NCBI GenBank assembly: GCA_019188255.1 | Contig: JAETXT010000014.1 | Coordinates: 1,364,001-1,428,000, forward strand | DNA length: 64,000 nucleotides | From: Verticillium longisporum | Taxonomy: Eukaryota; Ascomycota; Sordariomycetes; Glomerellales; Plectosphaerellaceae | Direction: 5' to 3' | Shown here: piece after piece, positions 34,318-46,064 of the stretch | Position numbering within the stretch: the first letter of the stretch is position 1 | Layout: every line of letters begins with the position of its first letter | Program-made: the position numbers and the translations under genes | Notes under the pieces: generated by a model | Told to the model about the DNA's origin: nothing | The model's input: only the letters and a program-made list of their open reading frames with translations | The model's database searches: none

Positions 34318-37238
34318 CTAGAAACTGAACTTCATCAAGGCCGGATTCAACAAAACAGGCAGCAAAAAGTGACACACGGTCACGCTCGCGAGCGGGTAGA
34401 TGGAAGCAAACTCGTCGATGCGCCAGACCCGCGGGAACACGTACATGCCACATACCATGAGCACCGTCATGAGGAAGCAGAAGAGGAATGTACCGCAGAA
34501 GCTCTTGAGGATCTTGGGAACCTCTTCCAAGAAATTACACCGCTCCACCTCCTTGGATGTTGCACCCCACTGGATATTGATTTCGAAGAAGTGGCAGAGG
34601 AGCGCCTTGGACACGTGAAGTGAGATGCCACCGAGAAATATGGTGAAGAGGGGAGCCCATTTGAAGTTGGAAATGACTGAATCGTTAGCAAGTCTCCGTG
34701 TCGGGCTGATATGACACAGGAAGGCACTCAAAGAAGAGAGGGGCACACGTACGAGCTTGTATGAGGCCCTGTTGCCCCAGCCGATAACGCAGCACAGCAA
34801 GACAGACATTGCTCGCCACAGGAAAGACGACAATGATGGCGAAATAGACCGCGAACGAATCGATGTAGTACTTATCATAGTGGCCGAAAAACCAACCCGT
34901 GAGAAAGTAGTTGAGTAGGGTTAATGGCCATGATAGACCAATTGCATAGTATGTCGTGACGTATGCCATTATGGTGCACTTCTTGAAGAATGGGATCTTC
35001 GACCAAGCGAACTGGCGGAATAGCGGCGTGAAGGGACCTTTGTAGGGCCACTTTCGGAAAGGATGGAACAGCAGCTCGTTCACGCCGTACGCGTACTTTT
35101 CCCAGCGCATCAATTCGTCATAGACGGTCAGTGACACGCCCTCCTTGAAGCCGTCGCCTGTGTAGGCCCCGAAGCGCAGCTGGTAGCCCGAGGTCTGCAG
35201 TCGCAACGCCATGTCAAAGTCCTCGGAGACGTGGGATTCGGACCAGAACTTCTCGCACTTGTCATGCTCGCAGATGTAGGAGGCGGCGTCCTGCAGCGCT
35301 GACCATCGCATGATAGCATTGTGCCCTACGAAGGGTGGAATGTCGCCCATGGCCACGGCAAAGGTGATGCTGGTGTAAATCAGGTTGGTAAACCAAGTGA
35401 CTCTGGGGCCGAACGTCAGTAGTATCCCCAAGGTTGAATGGTAATGGCAACACGTACCCCTTCTCGAAAAACGAGTCGCTAACATTCATCACACCTGATG
35501 TGTACTGGATAATGGCAACTTGCGGCGATGCCTCCATTTCGCTGACGGCGTCGAGGAGACAGTCACTCGGGACTCTGGTATCGGAATCAATCAGGAGAAT
35601 GTATTCCCCGATGCGGACGTTGCCGCCGGCCATGGTGCGTCCTTCATCCTCTTCAATGACCTCGTCCATGCATCGTCTGTATGCTTCTAATTCCGCGTCT
35701 TGATTCCATTTCTCATGGCGTTCCACGGTCAAAAGCTTGTCTTCGATCAGGTTGCTGATCCTGAGGCCGTAATTCATATTCGACGCCTTCTTGAATCGCC
35801 CTCGTCGGACGAAAGCACGCGCCGTGGAGTCTTTGGGTTTGGGGTCATGCTTTGGCCGAGCCGTCCAGCCGATGTTGTGCTCGTCATAGAATTCCCGACG
35901 CATCTGCGCCTCATCTTCAGATAGCAGCTGCATACCGTCGTCGTTGACAAAGATGTTGGCGCTCCCTCCCTGCATCTCGTATGTTGAAATGGCAGTCTTG
36001 ACTGACAGAACAGTGGGCTTGATGACAGGGTTCAGGCCTTCCTTGTAGACTGGCATCTGTATAGTGACGTGGGGAAATGCACCTTGGGCTCTGTCTAGAC
36101 GTCGCGGAGCCTTGCCCGAATAGTTCTGCGAGTTCTCAACAACGCAGCCAACAGGGCCTACGAGTTCAAAAATATCGGCCACGATAATGAGGAAGAAGAA
36201 CTGGATCAAGTTAGCAGCAGGAACCAACAATGTCAAAGAAGACCACCTACAAGACTGACGGCGATTGTGAGTGGTGCAACGATGATGAGACACATCCTCA
36301 AGTAAGAGCCGTCAACGGTTGTTTGCAGAGCCAAGGCTCTCCAACCAAGGCCGAGACAGGAGATGGAGAGGCAGAGAGCAAGAGATACAATGATGCAGCT
36401 GCTGAGCTTCAAGGGCCTCACCTCAGCGACGACGCCATTCTCCAGGTCCGCTAGTGAGATCTCTTCTGGGATAGACTCCAGCGCGTGTCCTTTCTCGGCC
36501 CGCTGTTCCAATTCCTCAGCCATGTGCCAGACATATCTGACAATCATTTGCTCGATATTTTCGGCTCTCGAAAGAACCTTCTGCGGATCGTCGTCCCACA
36601 CCACCAACATTGGAGGGTCCTTGACAAAGGCGGCAAAGTGATGCTTGTGACAGCTGGGGAGGTGCCTCATACTCGGGAGCACTTGAAGTTTTAGGCCATC
36701 GGACACTGGGAGCGATTGGAGGTGGTCGGGCACTCTCAGCATGATAGACTGAACAACCGGTGAGTTGACTGTGATGGCACACTGTCCCAAATTAGTGGCT
36801 GGTCCCTGCAGGCTGGAGGGACTTACCCACGCTGACGTTCAGCTGGCGGACCATCTCGAAGAAGCCATTCGGGATCGTTTCCAAGCTGGCTGGAGCACAA
36901 ATGTAGTCCCCTCGGCCCTTCTTCAGAACGGCACCTTCCTCTGGGTCAAATCCAGACGCGTAGACCCTGCGCAGCTGGTCTTGCCACAGGTTCTGTACCA
37001 TAATCTCTCCTCTAATGTCTGCGACATGACCTAGATCTTGTCCTGCCCAGGCGGGCAAGCATGCGTCTGGCTTGTTATTGGTGCGAGGGGGCGGTTGGGA
37101 AGGCTGGGACTTCAGTGAACTGGATTTTCGATGGTTTGTAGAAGACCGCCGGGAGCTCTCCGACTCGGAACGGCTTCCTGGGGTATTGATTTGGTCGACT
37201 GGGTGTTCGCTAACAAAGTAGTTCTTGAGAGCCTTCAT
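34318..37238 (-). CDS. Family 2 membrane glycosyltransferase, polysaccharide-synthase-like
   Basis: Processive GT2 enzyme of the chitin/cellulose/hyaluronan-synthase superfamily, expected in the plasma membrane. Five exons: 36831-37238, 36251-36781, 35458-36200, 34753-35402 and 34318-34676, joining to 896 residues. A Ser-rich N terminus precedes a soluble region and two membrane segments (SSCIIVSLALCLSISCLGLG; LIIVAPLTIAVSLV then FFLIIVADIFEL). The catalytic core shows VNDDG, the DxD motif IDSDTR, SEDFD, and LMRWEKYAYG in the QxxRW position. Five further membrane helices follow. Exon 1 uses a GTGGGT donor in the phase needed; the nearby GTAAGT would shift the frame. Related fungal GT2 proteins are needed for hyphal growth on solid surfaces. 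The product polymer cannot be told from sequence. Confidence 0.9.
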
Positions 37239-38400
37239 GGTGAATGTGTTACCTGGGGTTGGAGGGATTTACAGAGAGCTGCAGTTGTAGAACCGTGTAA
37301 TTTGATAAGAGAACTGATGTGGCAATGGCAGCTTCAGGTCAAGTCTGCTGTTTCTCAGAATTGGAACCTATGGCCAGTATTACAACTGCGAGATGAGGGA
37401 GAACGAATCCGACTGCAGACTACCATATCACATGGCTTTGCTTTGAGATTCAAGCATATATTAAGATGTCGATGGCGGAACTCAGAACTCATCCTGCAGG
37501 AGGCGGCCTCCATACGTAGCAAGCCAAGCCAATGGAGTGATTCGGTATCGGGCGTGGCCATGGTTTTGGTTTGGGCGTACATGAAGAACGCCATTGCGCT
37601 GACTTGCGGCACCACAGGTGTACCATGGTCTTCTTGCACCATCGATAGAAGCTGTGGCCATGTAATTATAGCTCTGCAGTTTGGGTGGATCGATGTAAGT
37701 GGTCTATACGTACCTTAGGCAAGACGGGATCGAGACTGAAGCACATTGGCCGTCGTTTCGAGATCCTTAGTGTCAAAGCAAGCTGGGGTCATGTTATGGG
37801 TATACTCGCAGTCTTCGTCAGATCACCTGCATCCGCGAGAGATGCGCGATCGGCTTTGTTCGCGTCCCTAACCTTGACACCGCAGTATGGCGTCGGTCCC
37901 CTGCTACGTGGCGTCTGCGAGGCAAAATCGCAGGTATGAGAGAATATCTAGGAACAAGCCACCGGAAAGAGGCTTGTCCTTCTTGGATATCTTACAAGCC
38001 TTGTCAACAGCGAGAGCCAACGACATCAGCTGGCTTGTACATGAGAGTAACGTAGCCCGTCGGCTGAGGGTGTGGGATGCTGCCGCTTCGCGGTCGGACC
38101 TAGATCTGATCACAGCAAAATCCACATACTCGACCGAGCACCCCATGTTGAGGATCGGAAAGTGTGAAAGGACACAGCAGGTCCAGGAGGATCCTGAGAC
38201 CGAAGGTGAGCTTGAGGCTATCGAGAGCCTCCAGGTACAGGTGGTTGTCCTTGCCCCACCCAAACATGCTGATAAGATAAGCCCAACTTCCGGCGAACAA
38301 ATCCATGTGACGTGATGACCTCGAGCTCCCTCCAGCAAACCGCAGAACAACGCGGCCCAGAGGTGTTCGAGCGCGGCGAATCTGTGACGAGGCGGACAAA
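37239..38400. promoter_or_regulatory. Divergent intergenic region, glycosyltransferase / NFKBIL1-like
   Basis: About 1.2 kb between divergent starts, so both promoters lie here. A possible small minus-strand gene with biased codon use is described separately at 38.1-38.3 kb. Confidence 0.45.
38100..38306 (-). CDS. Possible small hydrophobic protein, unrecognised
   Basis: An ATG-initiated frame of 68 residues that reads MDLFAGSWAYLISMFGWGKD, then HLYLEALDSLKLTFGLRILL and DLLCPF. Its codons, especially the 30 after GWGKD, strongly favour C or G at the third position, as in the true genes here. The sequence forms alternating hydrophobic and amphipathic helices. It could be one exon of a larger gene: another minus-strand frame just downstream (about 38100-37904) continues with SQLMSLALAVDKACKISKKD and LFLDILSYLRFCLAD. 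No family is recognised; chance cannot be excluded. Confidence 0.3.
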   Translation of the reverse strand: MDLFAGSWAYLISMFGWGKDNHLYLEALDSLKLTFGLRILLDLLCPFTLSDPQHGVLGRVCGFCCDQI

Positions 38401-39531
38401 ATGCCAGGCTACCCGACCTCTCCCCGCCGGCGCCACATTCTGTCGTCAATCAACCCCGAGAACGACGACGACGAACCACCATCAAAGCGCAGGAGACGCT
38501 CCGCCAGCCCGTCGCGCGACAGAGACGAAGAGAGATCGCATGCCCGCAGGGAACGCACAAAGATAAGAGACGAAGAACGAGACTCACAGAAAGACCGACC
38601 TCCCCGAGCTCGCTCGAAAGATGAGGTCCGAACCTACGAAACAGAAGAAACGTCCGGCGCAGGAGACCACAAGCCCAGAGCCAAGCGCTTCCGCTTCAAA
38701 TCCTCCCAATCTCGCCCGCCGCACCGCCACGATGATGATCCAGAACACCGCGCCTCGTCGCCCGCGAGACGGAAGCGTCACCGACGGAGACATCACCGCT
38801 CTCCGACGCCGCCCGACCCGTACGCCCCGCAACCCCTCTCCCCCGACGCCGCCTTTCGCGAGTCCCTCTTCGACGCCATGGCCGACGACGAGGGCGCCGC
38901 GTACTGGGAGTCCGTGTACGGGCAGCCCGTGCTCGAGTACGCGGCTGTGGCCCGCGGCGAGCTCGAGCAGATGAATGAGGAGGAGTACGCGACGTACGTC
39001 CGGCGGCGCATGTGGGAGAAGACGCACGAGGGTCTCCTCGAGGAACGAGAGGCGCGGAAGAAGGCGCGGGATGCTGCTCAGGAGGCACGGGCGCGCGAGG
39101 ACAGGGACGCCCGCAGGCGGGAGAGGGTCAGCAGGGAGATGGAGGAGAGTCTGCGGCGCGGGGAGGAGAGGAGGGCCCGGCGGGGATGGAAGGATCGGTT
39201 TGCAGAGTACGGCCAGGCCTGGGCTGCGTGGGAGGCCGACACAGGCGCGAGGGATGCCAAGGATCTCCCATGGCCTGTGGAGAGCGGGAAGAGAACAGAT
39301 GTCGGCGATGGAGCGCTTGTGCGGCCGTTCTTCGTGCTCGGATTAGATGCCGTGGGCACCGGGGAGAGGGACTTTGCGGCACGGTTGCGGGAGGAACGGG
39401 TTCGGTGGCATCCGGACAAGATTCAGCAACGGGTGGCCGGAGGTCATGTCGACCCGGAGGTGATGCGAGATGTGACGGCCGTGTTCCAAGTGGTGGACAA
39501 GCTGTGGGGGGAGACTCGCCAGGGCAAGTGA
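38401..39531 (+). CDS. NFKBIL1-like protein with J-domain-like C terminus
   Basis: A single-exon, 376-residue protein. The first 150 residues are an Arg/Ser/Asp-rich, disordered nuclear-type segment. The central block AAFRESLFDAMADDEGAAYW, ESVYGQPVLEY, LEQMNEEEYATYVRRRMWEK matches fungal relatives of NF-kappa-B inhibitor-like protein 1. A long Arg/Glu coiled coil follows. The last 60 residues resemble a degenerate J domain: ERVRWHPDKIQQ keeps HPD, the Hsp70-stimulating tripeptide. A chaperone or RNA-processing role is inference. A CAAA sequence precedes the ATG. Confidence 0.8.
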   Translation: MPGYPTSPRRRHILSSINPENDDDEPPSKRRRRSASPSRDRDEERSHARRERTKIRDEERDSQKDRPPRARSKDEVRTYETEETSGAGDHKPRAKRFRFKSSQSRPPHRHDDDPEHRASSPARRKRHRRRHHRSPTPPDPYAPQPLSPDAAFRESLFDAMADDEGAAYWESVYGQPVLEYAAVARGELEQMNEEEYATYVRRRMWEKTHEGLLEEREARKKARDAAQEARAREDRDARRRERVSREMEESLRRGEERRARRGWKDRFAEYGQAWAAWEADTGARDAKDLPWPVESGKRTDVGDGALVRPFFVLGLDAVGTGERDFAARLREERVRWHPDKIQQRVAGGHVDPEVMRDVTAVFQVVDKLWGETRQGK

Positions 39532-41968
39532 AGCAGGCTGCTTTACGACACGATTTCTATGATACCCATCCATGCATACACCCTACACACAGACAGATAC
39601 TGGCAAACGATCTCAAATTCCGTGCTTTTACGTCTACACCCAAGGAAAATCAAGCTTTGCGCCCGCTTGCAGTGGTAGGAGGCAAGACCCGCCGTCGGAA
39701 AGGAGGCAGTGAAGCAGGCGTGAAGAACCGAAGACTGGGCGTCCCTCATGCCTGGGGTGAAGGAGCCTCAACGACAGCAAGGACGGGAGGATGCAGCAGT
39801 GAAACGCAGTGGAGCGAGACAGGCCACGCAAGACGAAGCAGCCAACACGAGAAAAGCGGCCGAAGACATGCTGCACTTGGAGGAGATGACCGGGGACGAT
39901 CAACAGCAGCTCACCAGGGTCATGCCGATGGGCCAAAACAGTCCACTTTAAACGCACAGCCGTGTTGCTGTGTAAACATGAGAAGCTAGTATGGTATGAT
40001 ATGGTGACAGGTGCCTCGGAGTATTTTCTCCTCTTCTTGCATGAATCGCCCAGTCAGGTCGAGGCCAGATACACTGGCGAGAAGCTCACTCCCTACCCCC
40101 CCTTACCCCTGGTAGGCAGCTGCCGCCCCAGCCTCGTGTGGGTTGATTCTTTTGCTTCAGAGCCGCCAGCCCGTTTCAGAAGCAAGGATACACTCCAAGC
40201 TCTCTCATGGAGAAACTCATGTCTGAAGGATTTCTCTCTCATCACCAGCCACGCCCCGGTCTCCCCATCCTCCTGCCGCGACAACGCCGCCTTGGGCACA
40301 AAGCAAGCCCAAGGCAGTCACTCCATAGCCCCCCATCGTTCCGATGATACAAAACGCAATGCAGCTTCGGGCGCCGGTTGTCCCGTCAGCATGTCGTCAA
40401 CCTGACATGGCCCTTGTCCACATCGGTAGCAAGCACCCGAGCGCGAGGAAGGGCGAGGTGAGGCGAGGCAAGAATAGAGTTACATAGTGCCCCGCCGCCA
40501 CGGGCTGATTTTTGGGGTTGTCTCTGAATGCATGCAGCAGGACAGACGCCGTGTTGACAGAGACACGCATTGCATTGCATTTATTGAATCCTGGGCCGCC
40601 AGTGTACACGACAAGAGAAGCAAGAAGACCTTCCTAGGCAAGTGTCGTAAAGGGATTAGAAGAACAGTCAAAGAACGTGAGCAAATAGACGCCCCTGGAT
40701 TTTGAAAGAGACACACCCCCCCTTGCTGTGCATGGTACGACATCGTATTCGCGGCCCCATTTTCTTCCTGCCGTGTCTTTTTTTTTTCTTCCTTCCTTTC
40801 CCTTTGGCCATGTCGGGCGATGCAGCAAAAGGTCACCTTTTTTGCGTCCCCACCCTCAGAGCCACTACATGTCGCAGTCGAGCTCGAGCACACCACTTTG
40901 GTGAGCGCCCAGCACAGAAGCGGGCTTGGTAGCAGGTTGGACTGATGATGGGGATTCGTGCTGTGGGCTTAGTGTTCTCCACAGATTACATCAGATCAGA
41001 TCGGACGGCTGACGCGTTGGGGGGCGAGAAGTCGTCGCACTTGTTACCGAGGCTGGCTATGGGTATCTTCAGGTAGGTAGGTACCTAGGGAGGTAAGTAT
41101 TCCAGAGTGTAGGCAGGTACCTTTGAGGCGGGTGCGAGTAAGCAAAGGCAGGTATCGATCAACAACAGTGGAGCAGGAGCTCGGTGAGCCGTCCCTTCAG
41201 CGGAGAGACAAGTGCCTGTTTTGCCATCCAGACAGGACAAGGCCGCTAAGGTACCTAGCTGGCATCACTCGGGGTGGCTCAGAGACCCAGCGCCCAGAGA
41301 GAGGCCCAGTGGCCAGCGACCAGCGGTCTCCCTCCGCACCCGCACCTACTGTTCTGGCTGGCTGAGAGGAGGCATGCGGTAGACCCGGGGCAGGACGAGA
41401 GCTGCACGCCCCGCCCCTGTCCCCCTCCACCTGCTCCGTCACCCCTGCCCCTTTCCTTCCTCTCCCGCCAGGGATTGGAACAGTGCCGCAGTGCGCATCG
41501 CCGATCCCGACTACAACGCATGCATCACACCATCTGCCGACCTAGAAACGACAGCTGCTCGACTCGACAACATGCAGTCCGCCTTGACTCCCGACACCTC
41601 AGTCAGCATCCGCATGCTAGCATGCTCTCTTGGCAAAGCAGTCACTACGCGAAACGGGATTCAGCTTTCGCTGTGGGAATTGGGAATCGTGGTTGATGCA
41701 TTGGTATATTGATTATACTCCGTGAATCCAAAACAGTGTTCCGAAGAAAAAGCCCACCCTGACACAGCCCAACAGTTGGAGACTATGCTGATGAACCCCC
41801 CCAACTAATTACATTCCATCTCTAACAACGTTCGTATCCTACGTCCCCCGTGATCGAACACTTCAATTCACGGGTTCCAGGCGGGAGAGAAGAGGACTCT
41901 CCGCATGTCTTCTCATTACAGTGCCTCGGGCGAGCGAGGCGAGACGTCGGTCAATCGGGTCCGACCCT
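39532..41968. other. Intergenic region between convergent genes
   Basis: About 2.4 kb between two stops. Frames here are short or are shadows, and I recognise no protein. It contains a 9-T run near 40778 and three AGGTACCT words at 41079, 41115 and 41249. The density of these words is higher here than anywhere else in the window. Confidence 0.5.
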
Positions 41969-42561
41969 TTACAGGTTGGCAAGGAGGGCGGCACCACCGA
42001 AGAGGGCACCGACGGCGACGGCGCCGGTGACGCGGGGGGCGGGCGAGTCGCCATCGCCGGTGCCGGTGGCGCCGGCGGCCGCGGTGGACAGGCTCGAGAG
42101 CTGCTCCTGGATGGAGGTGGAGGCGGCGCCGTCGGTGGCGGTCGAGAGAGCGTCCTCGAGCGAAGACTGGGCGGCAGCAATGGAGGAGCTGGCCTCCGAG
42201 TCGAGGGCGCTGGAGGTGGCCTCAGCGATGGCCGAGGAGACAGACTCGCTGATGGACTGGATGATGGAGCTGGCCTCGTCCAGGATGGAAGAGGCAGCCG
42301 AGGGGAGGGCACCGGCGCCGGAGGTCACATCGCCAGCGACGGAGCTGGCGACGGAGCCGACGTCGGGGACCGAGGGCAGCGCAGACTCAACCGCCGAAGG
42401 GACCGCGGTGGGGACCGAGGGGGTGGTGATGGTGAGCTCCTGGGCCTGAGAGTATCTTGTCAGTACGGGACGAGAAGCGGACGGGTCGTAAGACTAAGAT
42501 GGGCTCGACATACAGCAGCGAGGGAAGCGAAGGCGAGGTAAGTGACCGAAGTGTAACGCAT
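41969..42561 (-). CDS. Small GPI-anchored Ser/Ala-rich cell-wall protein
   Basis: Two exons, 42514-42561 and 41969-42445, joining to 174 residues. The signal peptide MRYTSVTYLAFASLAA is encoded almost exactly by exon 1. After AQELTITTPSVPTAVPSAVE the mature chain is rich in Ser, Ala and Thr, with helical repeats such as SSIIQSISESVSSAIAEATS and few aromatic residues. The C terminus has a polar spacer (GTGDGDSPAPRV) followed by a hydrophobic tail (GAVAVGALFGGAALLANL) with no charge after it, the pattern for GPI attachment. Expected at the outer membrane face or wall. Function is unknown; proteins of this type are often abundant surface proteins. Confidence 0.85.
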
Positions 42562-42717
42562 TTTGGCGGTAGTGAGTGTTTGTTGAGGGTGATTAGGGTG
42601 TGTAGTAGTAAGACGATGTAGTTCGAAACCGAAAGAGAGTCGTTTGGGGTAATGGATTGCTTGTGGCGGATGAGGAACAGATGACCGTGTGCCCTGTATT
42701 GCGATCAAGGGACGAGC

Positions 42718-42725
42718 TTTATATA
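42718..42725 (-). promoter_or_regulatory. TATA-like element upstream of the GPI-protein gene
   Basis: Read on the minus strand this is TATATAAA, about 157 bp before the GPI-protein start codon. The position is reasonable for a fungal promoter with a leader of about 100 bp. It is the clearest TATA box in the window and fits a strongly or conditionally expressed surface protein. Confidence 0.5.
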
Positions 42726-43255
42726 TGTAGAGAGCTCACGGAAACTGGCAGATGCAAGACAAAGCAAAAAGAGTGACATGCCCCTCCCCTCCAAAACATG
42801 GCATCGAGCCAAGCAACGACACCAAGCCTCGAGGCGTCCTCCCACTTGCGCAACCAGGCAACCCACCCGGGGTCCAGGATCTGTCTACCGCCTTGCCGCA
42901 AGGAGTAGCCAAGCTGATTCATCGCTCATGCCTCAGGACCGACCTCTTCCTGTTGTTTTCCCTGTTGGTTGTTGCACCATCAGACAAACCGAGCCACTCA
43001 CACCTACACGCCACTGCCACCATGCAAGCTCCCAGACCCAGACGTACCGCGCACCCCCCCCGGACCTCACGTCATGTACTTTGGCAACGCGCAGGGCGTG
43101 GGTCCAGCGGATTCATCGAGCCCCGTCATGGCCCCATCGCTCGAACATCTTCCCAAGCCGCTTGCTGGAGTAGCTCGCTACGTACCCATGACTTTCCGGG
43201 GTGGCGAGTGGGCCGAGATCTGGCAGAGGCAGTTGGGCGGTCTGGTTGTCACTAT

Positions 43256-43511
43256 CTATCCCTTTGATGCCGAAATTTGGCCTCAGTACTTCATATGATC
43301 GACAGCCAAGTGGCAGAAAATAGATGTCGTCAATTGAATTAAAGGATAGAACAACAGTACATCTACATGCCTGTACGTTACTTGTTTTTAACAGACCTAC
43401 CCGCTATAACCATGTACTGAATAAGTACCTGTCAAGATCCATATTAGAGCTATTCAGGCAGGCGGTGATCAGTATATGTACTGAGGCCAAATTTCGGCAC
43501 CAAAGGGATAG
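43256..43511. repeat. Inverted repeat with 45-bp arms, possible MITE-like element
   Basis: The left arm is 43256-43300. Its reverse complement matches the right arm 43467-43511 at 39 of 45 positions, and a 34-bp core (GTACTGAGGCCAAATTTCGG onward) has one mismatch. The 166-bp interior is AT-richer than its surroundings and has no coding potential. Such arms may fold into a long hairpin or be the remains of a small non-autonomous transposon. I see no clear target-site duplication. Confidence 0.75.
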
Positions 43512-46064
43512 AGAGCTATGTACCTTTAAGCTGCCACAGAGGCTGGCAAGAGGCACGAGTTGGGCGACAAGTATCGTAAAATACCTGGCTTGCAAGGTAC
43601 TGTAAACAATGATCGCTTGGTGCATAACCTGCACAAGCGAGGATCGGAAAAAAAAAATTAGCAACAGACAAAGCAAGGAATCAAAAAGTTAGATTCGCAG
43701 CAGATCAGCAAAGACAGGCCAATGAGTGAGCCGCCGGTACCTAGGCCTGTATGCACCCACGGTGGTGGCATTGGCGCCGTGGCTGTTCGCAACACAACAA
43801 GCCACGCCTCGAACACTCGCCACGCTTGATTTCGTAGGCGGCGGCTCTTCTCTCCCGGCTAGCCTCGCTGCTTTCTTGCTTGACGGTTTTCATGTTAGGG
43901 GGCGTCTAGTCCACTCTCGCTCTAGATCGACAGGAGGGTGTGGGGTGGGAAGGCGTAATTGTTACCGAATAAAGCAACGAGGCCAGAACAGAGGCGGCAG
44001 AGACAGACAGGGTGCTTGAGAGAGACTATGACCGAATGCCTGTCCCGTCCAGGCCGTTTGCCAGCCAGCCAATCGACCACGCAAGCCTGGGTCTAGAGCT
44101 TCGCCGCATTTCGGCCCTGTCTCTGAATCCAATTGGTATTATGGGTGTGCGATCCAGGCTGTTGCGGCTGTGATAAATGTCTGGGTAGTGGAGCAAAGGA
44201 GAGGCGCAGACACGCGAAGGACGCACCTAGCGAGACGCAAGATCAGCCATCGGATAGTCCATTCGCCTATACTATCGGATCGTGTTTTTGCCCGTTTCTT
44301 TGCAACTTGGTGGGCCCAAACACACGTGCCGGATTCGCAATGCCCATCCTCGCCGCCTCTTGGACGACTGACATGGGAAGGCTCGTGGTACGCACTCTTC
44401 TTGTGCATGCGAACGCGCGCCAGGCACAAACTGCCTATCCCGCTGAAGGTCGCTAGAAAGCTTGCTCCCAGACTCCAGCACAGGCGGGGTGGACGCTACC
44501 GTCAGCCAAGCCGGCCTGGGGAATGAAAGCCGCTTGGCGTGCTGTGTGCTCCTACGCTGTGCAGCGAGCGGGCGAGAGCGTGACCGGAACTGCTGGCGAG
44601 ACGAGCTTCAGACTCCCCAAGTCACCAATCTCGCCAGGGCGGCAGGCGGCAAGGCTGGCCAGGGCCGCTGGAACATGGGAATTGCACTGCAATTGCGATT
44701 CCTCCCCGCCATCACCCATGACGTCCGCCGCCAGATGACCGGTGCCGTTGAGCTTCAAGCATACATCCCTGCCCGGCCTGAGGTACAAGTAGCCTGCGTC
44801 CAGGTACCCCTGTCCCGTGCATCGGCTTTCGTCCACCAACAACCAGGTTCACTGTTGCAGCGTCTTGGTGCTCCGTTCATTGCGTCACTTGCCAATGTTC
44901 CGTCGTTTCGACCAAGTCGCCGGCAGAAGTGGGAGAGATGAGGTTTCGGAGACGACCTCCAAAGCACATTGCGGTTCCGAACACATCCATGAGTTCGACA
45001 TGGGACACGATCAAAATCAAGCAACGTCCGAATGTGAGACTGGTGTGGATGCCAGACACGGCACAGTGTTGGTTCTCTGCAGGAACAGTTACTTGAGACG
45101 CTTTCACTCAAAAGGTCCGTCCATTCATCGCACTTCGCCTGTTGAGTGCCGAGCCAGGCAAATCTCCTGAGATGGAGCAGTCTCATAGGTGGACGTTGCT
45201 TCATCCTGGTCAGCCCCTATTGTTCGTGATCACGCTGTTTTGCAAGCGAATAGGCATTGGAGTGTGGTCAGTCGTCTGTTGTCCGTTGAATTCTACGCTT
45301 TTCTCTCGCTCCTTGGTCGAGGAGGCCTCGGTCAGACCGATCATCGGAGCTATGCTGTGGATCGACAAGTACTCAGTGGTCGACAGCGAGCTTTGTTGTT
45401 GACATACTCAGGTCTTCGATGGCCTTCTTCCCAGGCGCATCAACTAAACCAGCGCCTCACTCCGCCATGAGCAAAAAGCCTGGTCTGGCTAGCGCGAGGG
45501 CCGCCCGCCCCCATTTGCCTTGTTTTACCCCAGTATTCTAGCGCTTGAAGGACCCGAATCCCCAATTGCGACATGGTGGGCCAGATTCACCCGCCGCACG
45601 CATGAGAGAGTCCAGGTCGTGTGGTGGGGACCACAGTAACTGGAGTGCGGGACGCGTCAGCTCGTCCGTGTAAACCTCCGTCTACCCACTGCAGCGATCC
45701 TCCGTTACCAGCGTCTCTCAGATCCACTGTGGTTGGCTGGTGCAATGGAATTCCTGCTTTCGATGCCTCCCTACCCGATCAGTGACGCGATTCCTTGACA
45801 AAAGTCCGTGTTCCAGGCCAGTCGGCCGAATGTCGCTGTCACTGTGACGTTGAAGCTCGGCGAATTTTGACCTGTCACAGCCTGCCTGGTGCCTCTGAAT
45901 GTCCATACCAGTCTTCAGCTGAAGGGTCGGTCAACATAGCAGACCGACCAACCCGAAACAAGCTCCGGTATTAAGGGGAGTCTCGCTTGTTGCCTTCACA
46001 ACGAGGGCCGATCCAGCCCGTCTATTTTGCTGTTTGCGGTGCGGTGAGTTTAAACACACCGCTA

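Larger units (their letters stand above)
42562..46064. other. Long region without a recognised gene
   Basis: 3.5 kb between the GPI-protein promoter and the 3' end of the SIN1 gene. Frames are short and overlap on both strands, and no protein family is recognised. An AT-richer island at about 43.25-43.7 kb carries an inverted repeat, described separately. The rest may be degraded mobile-element or simple intergenic sequence. Confidence 0.5.

Noticed and set aside
39012..39989. Long plus-strand frame of 325 codons overlapping the NFKBIL1-like gene
   Set aside because: It is a shadow frame. It is Arg/Gly-rich from the GC-rich coding sequence, while the other frame shows the family motifs and HPD.
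41921..42541. Gly-rich plus-strand frame over the GPI-protein gene
   Set aside because: The Gly run is the reverse complement of Ser/Ala codons. The minus strand has signal peptide, intron and GPI tail.
44462..45204. Frames of about 150 codons on both strands near 44.5-45.2 kb
   Set aside because: They are Arg/Cys/Ser-rich, without a family, without biased codon use, and overlap each other.
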